Below, piece after piece: positions 24,163-31,800 of a stretch of 42,977 nt of DNA. The DNA is taken from assembly GCA_903846015.1 (NCBI GenBank), contig CAIMZS010000122.1:1-42977 (forward strand), in the 5' to 3' direction. The notes beneath the pieces are model-generated. The model was not told the origin of the DNA, did not search any database, and saw only the letters and a program-made list of their open reading frames with translations. The stretch's first letter is position 1; every line of letters starts with the position of its first letter. This stretch comes from an uncultured Anaerolineae bacterium. GTDB taxonomy: Bacteria; Chloroflexota; Anaerolineae; Anaerolineales; Villigracilaceae. Position numbers and translations under genes: made by a program.

Positions 24163-25860
24163 TTATTGATTATTTTGATTGTCGATGAAGATGTCATTTC
24201 GCACCCACAGGATGATCTTTCCATCCATCTGAGGAAAGTCATGCAGGATGCTCCAGCGCAGCCAATTAGCCCCGGTTCCTTGTTCCCAGGCCGGGTCGGT
24301 GTGCCAGGTGAGACCTTGACCACGGTAGGCTGTTTCAATTTCAGGGCTTGAGAATTGATCGGATGTAATCACGATCGATGGGTTGCTGCCTGTAAGGTTG
24401 GTGCCAGGTGAAATCGAAATCGGCCAATCACGCAGAGCCCAGTGTAAGGCTGGTGAGTCGATACCCAACAGGGTCACATCGAGAGAACGATTAATTCCGG
24501 CTTTCCAGCGTGAAAGATCATTTATCTGGCTGACTAACGTGCCGGCTTGTCCAGTGTATGATTCTCCCGGCCACATCTCAACGGTGTGATAAGTTCGCAG
24601 CTCGGCGGATGCCATGGAGGTGGAAATTGACAGGACGATCAGAACAAGCAAAGTACCCCACAGGCTGCCCTGGACCGCTGTGGGAATGGACCAACCGAAC
24701 GCAACCATGGCAATGCTGACGATTAACAAGGCCAGAGATCCGAGTAACAACCACCAACGCAGTTGTAAGGCAGTCGGTTCGGCGGGTGCCAGAGCTATGG
24801 CAGAAAAGTTGATCATGATAAAAATGAGGACTGCGCTGGTAAAGGCGGCCATGCCGAGCGTTTCCCATTTGCCATCTTGAATGGGGGCGAGATAGCTTGA
24901 TATTTCCAGGGCTGCCAATGTCAATAGTGGGATTAATGCCCAGGCCAGATCAGCCACCTGGCGGGAAGGGTAAACCAGTGCCAGCACGAGCGCCACTGTC
25001 AGCCAAAGCCCCAATGAAATGATCAGTTTATCTCTTTTTAGGATACCGCGCACAAGGCTGGCTATTGCCAGGAATAAGGCTAGAAACTCATAAGAAGCCA
25101 GGCCGATCAATAACCGGGAGGCCGGCACATCTGTGAAGTCCAGCCAGCCGCCGAAATATGCCGGAATGGCTGCCAATCCGGCGCTCAAACCACCAGTAGC
25201 GAGCAGGAATAAACTTCCCAGGATAACGTAAGTGCTCCCCGCAAATATAGCCACCCTGGTCAAGGATTTACGTTGTTCGGATGGTTCTCCGGCAGGCTGA
25301 ATATCGTGTTTTATTATTGTGCGCAAGAAGCCATATGTTACTGCCAGCCCAAGAACTCCTGGCCATAACATCGGTCCGCTGAGCAGCGCCACGCCAACCC
25401 AGAAGCCAGCCCAGCTGCGACTTTTTTGCCAGGCGGAACATGCAAACAAGAGCGCTGCCACTCCAATGATAGGGCTGCCTGCGATGCGCGAAAGTGCCAG
25501 GTAGCCGGGGTCGAGGGCCAGGAAGAATGCCAGGATGATGGCGGGTTTTCGGCCCAACCGGTCTCGGAAGTGGAAGGGGGCAAGACTGAGTCCGGCGCCA
25601 AACAAGGCTGGGACAAGGCGGGCGGCAAAATTGCTGGTTTGAATGATAAAGAAAGTTAGGGCCGTCAGGACGATGTAGGCTGGTTGGGGACTCATTACCG
25701 GGTGGAGTCCCTTACTCAGATCAAGAGCCTGCAATGCCAGGCGGGCTTCTCCGTCGGTAAGTGGGAGTTCGCCCAGGCGAAGCAGCCGAATCGATAGCGC
25801 CAGCCCAAATGCAAGGGCAAACAGTCCAAATTCCAGGTTTCGTTCTCGGGAGTTTTCCAT
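24163..25860 (-). CDS. GT-C type membrane glycosyltransferase (PMT/ArnT-like)
   Basis: A 565-residue polytopic membrane protein with about ten to twelve hydrophobic segments. The first external loop carries the acidic motif LPLTDGEARLALQALDL (Asp36, Glu38), characteristic of GT39/GT83 PMT-type enzymes that transfer a sugar from a lipid-linked donor. ARLVPALFGAGLSL and DRLGRKPAIILAFFLALDPGYLALSRIA follow the family layout. The C-terminal ~150 residues form an extracytoplasmic domain. It belongs to the surface-glycan cluster. The spacer on each side is filled by repeats. Confidence 0.82.
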   Translation of the reverse strand: MENSRERNLEFGLFALAFGLALSIRLLRLGELPLTDGEARLALQALDLSKGLHPVMSPQPAYIVLTALTFFIIQTSNFAARLVPALFGAGLSLAPFHFRDRLGRKPAIILAFFLALDPGYLALSRIAGSPIIGVAALLFACSAWQKSRSWAGFWVGVALLSGPMLWPGVLGLAVTYGFLRTIIKHDIQPAGEPSEQRKSLTRVAIFAGSTYVILGSLFLLATGGLSAGLAAIPAYFGGWLDFTDVPASRLLIGLASYEFLALFLAIASLVRGILKRDKLIISLGLWLTVALVLALVYPSRQVADLAWALIPLLTLAALEISSYLAPIQDGKWETLGMAAFTSAVLIFIMINFSAIALAPAEPTALQLRWWLLLGSLALLIVSIAMVAFGWSIPTAVQGSLWGTLLVLIVLSISTSMASAELRTYHTVEMWPGESYTGQAGTLVSQINDLSRWKAGINRSLDVTLLGIDSPALHWALRDWPISISPGTNLTGSNPSIVITSDQFSSPEIETAYRGQGLTWHTDPAWEQGTGANWLRWSILHDFPQMDGKIILWVRNDIFIDNQNNQ

Positions 25861-25918
25861 GATGGGTTTATTTTAGTTTAGATTTCCAATTTATGTGCAG
25901 GTTGTGTTGTCTGAACCG

Positions 25919-25943
25919 GCCCTGCTAGAACGGGCACTGTAAG
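25919..25943. repeat. Dispersed 25-bp palindromic repeat, GT-C/DUF2298 spacer copy
   Basis: Core GCCCTGCTAGAACGGGC with intact stem, followed by ACTGTAAG rather than the usual ACTATCGC. A TCTGAACC start lies just before it (25910-25917). Next to it is a GAGATTGCCACGCC, then GGCTCGCAATGACA segment, an inverted-repeat type common in bacterial spacers. Confidence 0.75.
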
Positions 25944-25973
25944 ACGAGATTGCCACGCCGCAAAGAACGCGGC

Positions 25974-26004
25974 TCGCAATGACAATCGGATTAGTGCAAG
26001 GGCG
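25974..26004. repeat. Shared 31-base repeat block, copy 2
   Basis: Identical over 31 bases to 24119-24149. It ends 2 bases before the stop codon of the stand-alone DUF2298 gene, so it would be part of that gene's 3' untranslated end. Confidence 0.8.
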
Positions 26005-26006
26005 AG

Positions 26007-28436
26007 TTAGGGGACTTCATAGATGATAACTTGTCCCTGGGCAAAAAATACGGGCAGGTTGGCGAACTTGGGTTCGTTGACGAGGTAGGTGGTTCGTTCG
26101 AGCTGGCCTATATAGATATAACGAATGCCATATTTTTTCAATACAGTGTTAGCTTCGTCCCAACGGGCGGTGCTGTAAAGCAAGGCGATGTCGTCTGCCC
26201 GGCTGCCCATTTCGGTGAAACCGCCGCGCCATTGGCTCTCGTGAAAGGGCCAGCCTAAAACGGCTGGTTGGCCGGAAAAGGTGGAGATACGGGCAAATTC
26301 GGAATAGCTGCCGCCGACGGCTTCAACCAGGGTGCCAGATGGGGCATTTGCCAGGCGTTGGATGGCAGCAAAATCATCAGGGTTGTTGGCGGCAAGGGCC
26401 GCAGCGCCATCAAGGGTGCGGCGATCAGGGCTGGCAGCGTTAAAGTTTTCTGTTTTGTTCGGCAGCGCCAGGGCCGGGTAGGTTAATCCAGTCAACAGGC
26501 CAAAGCACATCAAAAAAGTAAACAGCACCAGTTTGAATCTGCGCAGCTCCCTGGCCAGGACAACAAATCCAAAGGCTGCCGCCAGTGACCAGAATATCCA
26601 GGCCTGGTAATAAAATTTAAAAACTGTGTTCATGCGTGAGCCAAACTGGTCGCGCAGGTAAACAAATTCAGGTGCCAGGACGAGCAAGGCGCCGAAAAGC
26701 ACAGCTAACAGAACAAACGGCAGCGGGTCAGTGTTCGGCTGGTCATTTGCTCCTGTTTGAGGCTTTGCTGCTGATAAAAAGGTTAGCGGCAAGCCCAGCA
26801 GCAGCAGGATGGTCAACAAGCCCGCGCTGTATTGCAATCGTCGCAGCGTGGCTTCAGACAGGACATCCCGTATGGATGATGCTCCTTGGGATGTGATGAA
26901 TGAGCTGCCCGCATCCGTTTGGGCAGCGATAATGCCCAGCACAACCGAAAAAATCCACAGGAGAATCGTAAAGCCAATTGCGATGGTGAAACCAGTTTTC
27001 CAGTTTGTGGGTCGTTTGCTGCGCAGTGATGCCATGAATAGAAACAAGGGCACAAGCAGGGGGCCAAACATGATCCAGATATACGCGCCGCGGGTGGGGA
27101 AAATTACGTTGGGCAAAATGCCGCCGGCTTGGGATGAGAAGCTGATATAAAAGGGCAGGTACAGAATAACACTGGCCAGCCCGAGCGGGATGGATATTTT
27201 CAGGAAGTCTTCGATCAGATTCCAATGCCAACCGCGTTCATTGACCAGCGATAAAACAAAGGCTCCGCAGACCAGTGCCAGGTAAATAGGGAAATCCCAG
27301 GTATTCAGGAAGGCAATCCCGCCCAGTATTACCGCTGAGAGAGCCAGCCCTTCTTTGCGGATGGGCAGGTTAAATTTGCCGAAATGGGTGGAGCCCTTCC
27401 AGCCGCCCAGGTAAATATTTAATGCGACTGCGATGGCTAGCAAGCCAAAGGGCATTGCCAAAACATGTGGATGCAGGTCTCCGAGCAAGTAGGAGAAAAA
27501 GGGAAATTCATCAATTGTTTCGATGAATGTTCCGCGCAAATCATAATCATGAAGAACCCGCGAGGCGCGCCACCAGAACCAGAAGCGCGGTGTCCAGCCA
27601 TACGGTAAGGCAGGCGCGTCGCTCAAATCTTTCATATTCAACCATGTCCAGAAGTTTGCGCTGCCAGACCAGCCGATTCCATAAGCATGTAAAAGCTCGA
27701 GGAATCCTTCTGCATTGCTGACGATCAATAAAAATAGGGGCCCAAAAAAAGCGCCCAGCATGGCTGCCAACCCGCTTTTTTTCCAGTAAGCGGCTAACAG
27801 GTTATAAAGAAGTCCATACGCACCGATAACACTCAAGGCAAAGACGAGTGAAAGCATTAAGTTGTGGGCGATACTGCCAATAGTGCCGGTGATCATGGCC
27901 AGCATGGCTGTGATCACGTAACCAAAATAATAGTACGAAATGGCATATCCGCTTAGCCAGGGATCATGCGGAGGAAAGACTGGCGAATGTAAAATGGCGT
28001 TAATGAAGGCCACCTCCATCCACTTTTCCCCTCCTGAACTGGTGATTTCAGGATTATTGGCGCGGATAAAAGCCCAGGCGCCAAATGTGAGCAGAAAAAG
28101 CATTTCGATGGAGAGAACCAGGCGCAGGTTGGTTTTTAACCAGGTAGTAGTAGTGGCGGAGCGCTGCTCTGCCATTCCATCATTTTTCATGGCATAAAAT
28201 GCCCAGGCCGATAGGCCAATCGGGACTGCCAGCGTAAGTAATAGTCCGCTGATGTCATTGCGGGCAATTCCAAATGAGACTGACAGCCAGAAAACAAATC
28301 CCCATAACAGCAGGCCGAGTGCGCGGCTAAGGGAATAGCCGCGATCGGCGAGCGCAGGGAATAGCCTGTAAGCTAACGGGAAAGTTAGCAGGCCAAGAAA
28401 AGTTGTGGTGATATACCAGAGTATGAATTGGAGCAT
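26007..28436 (-). CDS. DUF2298 (Chlor_Arch_YYY) polytopic membrane protein
   Basis: An 809-residue membrane protein with many hydrophobic segments. Conserved points are INAILHSPVFPPHDPWLSGY with SYYYFGY (about 146-173), EFPFFSYLLGDLHPHVLAMPF and FGSRMNTVFKFYYQAWIFW, followed by a soluble C-terminal domain (AVLGWPFHESQWRGG, then YGIRYIYIGQLERTTY). DUF2298 proteins occur mainly in Chloroflexota and Archaea and are thought to be GT-C-like, but the reaction is unknown. It aligns from end to end with the C-terminal half of the giant neighbour (residues about 930-1735), so the two arose by duplication. It probably takes part in surface-glycan assembly. Confidence 0.87.
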   Translation of the reverse strand: MLQFILWYITTTFLGLLTFPLAYRLFPALADRGYSLSRALGLLLWGFVFWLSVSFGIARNDISGLLLTLAVPIGLSAWAFYAMKNDGMAEQRSATTTTWLKTNLRLVLSIEMLFLLTFGAWAFIRANNPEITSSGGEKWMEVAFINAILHSPVFPPHDPWLSGYAISYYYFGYVITAMLAMITGTIGSIAHNLMLSLVFALSVIGAYGLLYNLLAAYWKKSGLAAMLGAFFGPLFLLIVSNAEGFLELLHAYGIGWSGSANFWTWLNMKDLSDAPALPYGWTPRFWFWWRASRVLHDYDLRGTFIETIDEFPFFSYLLGDLHPHVLAMPFGLLAIAVALNIYLGGWKGSTHFGKFNLPIRKEGLALSAVILGGIAFLNTWDFPIYLALVCGAFVLSLVNERGWHWNLIEDFLKISIPLGLASVILYLPFYISFSSQAGGILPNVIFPTRGAYIWIMFGPLLVPLFLFMASLRSKRPTNWKTGFTIAIGFTILLWIFSVVLGIIAAQTDAGSSFITSQGASSIRDVLSEATLRRLQYSAGLLTILLLLGLPLTFLSAAKPQTGANDQPNTDPLPFVLLAVLFGALLVLAPEFVYLRDQFGSRMNTVFKFYYQAWIFWSLAAAFGFVVLARELRRFKLVLFTFLMCFGLLTGLTYPALALPNKTENFNAASPDRRTLDGAAALAANNPDDFAAIQRLANAPSGTLVEAVGGSYSEFARISTFSGQPAVLGWPFHESQWRGGFTEMGSRADDIALLYSTARWDEANTVLKKYGIRYIYIGQLERTTYLVNEPKFANLPVFFAQGQVIIYEVP

Positions 28437-28469
28437 CAGATTTTCCGTTTTGGTGCTAGTCTGAACCGG

Positions 28470-28494
28470 GCCCTGCTAGAACGGGCACTATCGC
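28470..28494. repeat. Dispersed 25-bp palindromic repeat overlapping the DUF952 stop codon
   Basis: Core GCCCTGCTAGAACGGGC followed by ACTATCGC, the consensus form. TCTGAACC lies at 28460-28467. On the minus strand its end supplies the last sense codon CGA and the stop TAG (28488-28490) of the DUF952 gene. Confidence 0.85.
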
Positions 28495-28859
28495 AGGGTT
28501 GCGGGTAAATCGAACTTGCCGAGGGTGTTTAATGGAAAATCAAATTCTTTTTCAACGGCATCGTAATTGAGTGGGCCATAAATGTGTGGAAAGTTGTTGT
28601 CCGAGGTTGGCGCAGTTGCGGAGGGCCGAGGGTGAACCGGGGCCTCAAATTTCAACTGCGCGGCCAGGCGAGTTGGGTCAATTGCCAGGATTACCAGGTC
28701 TTTTTGGCCGGTATAAAAAGCGTTGGCAACATCCAGGATCTGGAAGATTTGTGAACAGTGGATAAAGCCCTCAATTGCCAGGCTTTCAGTTTGGTATTCG
28801 CCGGTTTGGCGGGCTTGCAGGGCTGCGCTGCGGGTTGTGATATGGTAAATGAACGTCAT
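28488..28859 (-). CDS. DUF952 family protein
   Basis: A 123-residue cytosolic protein. It shows the family pattern IYHITT, then EGFIHCSQ (about residues 30-37), DLVILAIDPTRL and FPHIYGPLNYDAV. The DUF952 fold resembles ADP-ribosyl-transferase-like proteins, but no reaction is established for it. The ATG overlaps the stop of the giant upstream gene as ATGA, so it is translationally coupled. The last codon and stop lie inside a dispersed repeat, so the natural C-terminus may once have been different. Confidence 0.87.
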   Translation of the reverse strand: MTFIYHITTRSAALQARQTGEYQTESLAIEGFIHCSQIFQILDVANAFYTGQKDLVILAIDPTRLAAQLKFEAPVHPRPSATAPTSDNNFPHIYGPLNYDAVEKEFDFPLNTLGKFDLPATLR

Positions 28860-31800
28860 GGCAGCACCTGGTAAATGGCAGTATCGGCATCGCTGTAAAC
28901 ACGCTGCCAGAGCGAGCTGCTGCCGCGTTCAAATTTTGCCACGCCTTCGGGGGTGTACATGCCGCGCTCTTGTTGACCTACGACGATGTATTTGACGTCA
29001 TATTTGGTCAGGAATGCCTTTGCAGCCTCACTATTACCAGTGTTGTAGAAGTCTGTGATCTCCTGAATGCGACTCGTCACCCAATCGCCGGGGAACAATG
29101 CGCGCTGCTGGCGCTGATGCCAGCTCCAGCCAGCCACACCGGGCAGCCCGGTATAAATCGTAAAGCGTGTACCCCAGCGGTATTCAACGGTATTGGCCTC
29201 CACGATTACTGGAGAACCTTTTACATTGTCCTGCATCCAGCGAATAGCCCGGTAGTCCTGGCTGAGGTCCATGTCTGTCTGGTCTGAAAAGTGCGAGTAT
29301 TGCATGTAGGTGATGGTATCAAAGGTAAAGGGGATATCAGCTGCCATACGATCCCTGATTTTATCCATGCTGGCGGTAAAAGTGAAAAGCAAAGCGCCAG
29401 ACAGCAAAGCACCACCCAAAACCGGGAAGATTATTTTGCCCAGGCGGCCCCATTCGTCAAATTCGGTCAGGATCCAGCCCAGGGAGGCTGCCGCACTGAT
29501 GGCAAACAACACCCACACCTGCAGATAGAATTTGAAGACCGTATTCATACGGCCGATATCGCCTGAAAGAACGATAAACTCCACAATAAGTGTCAGCACA
29601 ATTCCTGTGCCAATCATAAACAAAACGAGACGCTTCACGTCGGGCTGACCGGGGCGCAGGATCAACACCAGCGCCCAAACAGCTATTGGGAAAGCGAACC
29701 ACGCCACAGGAACATCCAGGAAGAATTGCAAGGTCAATAGAATGACCAGCGCAGCCGCCAGCGTAATTTCGATAAGCAGTTCAAAGCGCTTAAGCTTTAC
29801 CAGTGCAGAAATGGGCGTTTGGGCCAGCCACTGGCGGGTCTCCCAGCTCATCCACGCTGTAATAACAAACAAGAATAAACCCCAATGCGTCCAATAAGAC
29901 CAGATGGGTGTCTTTTCGTTTGTCCATTGGCTGATTTCACTATAAGCCAACCCATACCATTGGGCAAATGGTTGGTAGAGTACCAGCGCAAATCCTACCA
30001 GCAGGCCCATACCCGCCAGGGCAAAGAATACACGTTGAATGATTGGAGCCAGACCGAAGCGTTTCTCAGTCCCGACATCTGCGTATCTAAAAATGGCATA
30101 ACCAGTGACAATGGAACCGAACGCCAGGTAGGTGGGGAAGTCCCAGGTATTCGTCGGGCGCAGAACACCGATGACCAGCCCGCCAAAGCATAAAGTGACC
30201 AACCAGGACCAGATGCTGAGCTTTCGCGCCAGAAGCGTGGAGGTCGTCCAGGCAATACCAAGCAGTGTCAGCGGCAGGGCGATCATGTGGGCGTGCAAAT
30301 CGCTGTAAAGGAAGGTAAATAGCGGGAATTCTGTAATTGCCAGGTCTCCAGTCGGCATAACCCGGCTGGGAGCCCAGTAGTATTCGCCCCACCCGATTGA
30401 CAGGGATGCCCCTTGAATTAATCTGCCGATGCCTTCCAATGCCCAACCCATGTGTTGGAAAATGGATCCATTGGTAGCATCCACCATTTCGTTGGTGACG
30501 ACCAATTTTTGCAAGGCGTGATAAATCAACTGGATGGTACCCAGATTGCCGATCAATACCAAAGCGACCGCAGCAGAAATCCCTGCGATCAATTGGAAGG
30601 TGAAGGCCGAAATACCCGGGTTGTTTTTGGCTGTAAAGCCTTCCATCAGGTTCCACGCCACTGAGAAACCGCCGATGCCAAGCATGGCAAACAATGTCGG
30701 CAGAACAAAGTTATATGCAATCGAAGGCACAATGCCGAGTAATTTTATCGGCGTGCCAACCAGGACAAAACCCCAATAGTAATAGTTAATATAGCCGCCC
30801 GCATACCAGGGATCGTAGGGTGGAAAACTGGTGCTTTTCAGGACGGCGTTCAAGTACGAGAAATCCATCGGGCGTTCACCGCCGCGGGCAGGGTGCCAGA
30901 GATCGGGATTGCCGAGGCGAATGGTGAGATCAATCAGGAAGAGGGCAAGGAACAGACCTTCAACGATCAGGTAATATTTTCCCTTGGTGCGAATTTCCTG
31001 GCGGATTTCATCGCGTTTGAGGTAAAAAGCAACTGAGCCAAGCGCCACGATCAAAAGATAGACTGCCGCAATGGTCGCGCGTGAGTATTGGCCTCCTAAC
31101 GATGCAATCAACCAGACGATATATGCCATCAGAAGCAGACCGGTTAGCCGGGCGAGAGGGTATCCTTTGTCCGACAGACCGGGAAGCGCAAAGCGCAGCA
31201 AGGGCCATGTGAACAGCCCAAGCAAGCCAATTGCCAGATACCAGATCAAGAGACCCACAACGGGGTACTTGTTTTGGATGGATTCGTATGAAAACAACTC
31301 GCTCCAGGTGCCGCCCGCGCGATCCACATTGAGACGGTCAATCGGCAGCATCAGATCCCCGGGATAGCGAGCCGCCTGGCCTGGCGTAATATGGACAACA
31401 TGGCTCAGATCGACTGCGCCCAGCAAATTACGGATATTTTGCGAATTGTAGGCAGCGGTTTTCTTGAATAGCAGAACTTTGGGAGCATCGTAAACGGTGA
31501 ATGATTCTTCGGCATACTGAGTGTTGAACTGATGCCCAAAGACTTCCGGATAGGAAGTGAATGTCTGAATCAGGTCAAAACCGAGTTTTCCCTTGAACAT
31601 TCCGGGGGTAGCCTCGTTGTAACACCAGATGATATCTTTCTCTGCCGGACAACCGATCAGGTTGCGGTAATAAGCGCTGGTTAATGGATAACGTTCCGGC
31701 ACGCGGGTCGTTGTGGCCCATTGGCGGTTTGATGAGATGAAAATATAATCTCCGGCATCCAGATTCGTTTCAAAGCGGGTTAACTTATCGGCGTTGTCAT

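Noticed and set aside
25941-25980. A separate small RNA gene in the GAGATTGCC to GCAATGACA segment
   Set aside because: The segment is an inverted-repeat type common in bacterial spacers, and no promoter or terminator frames it.
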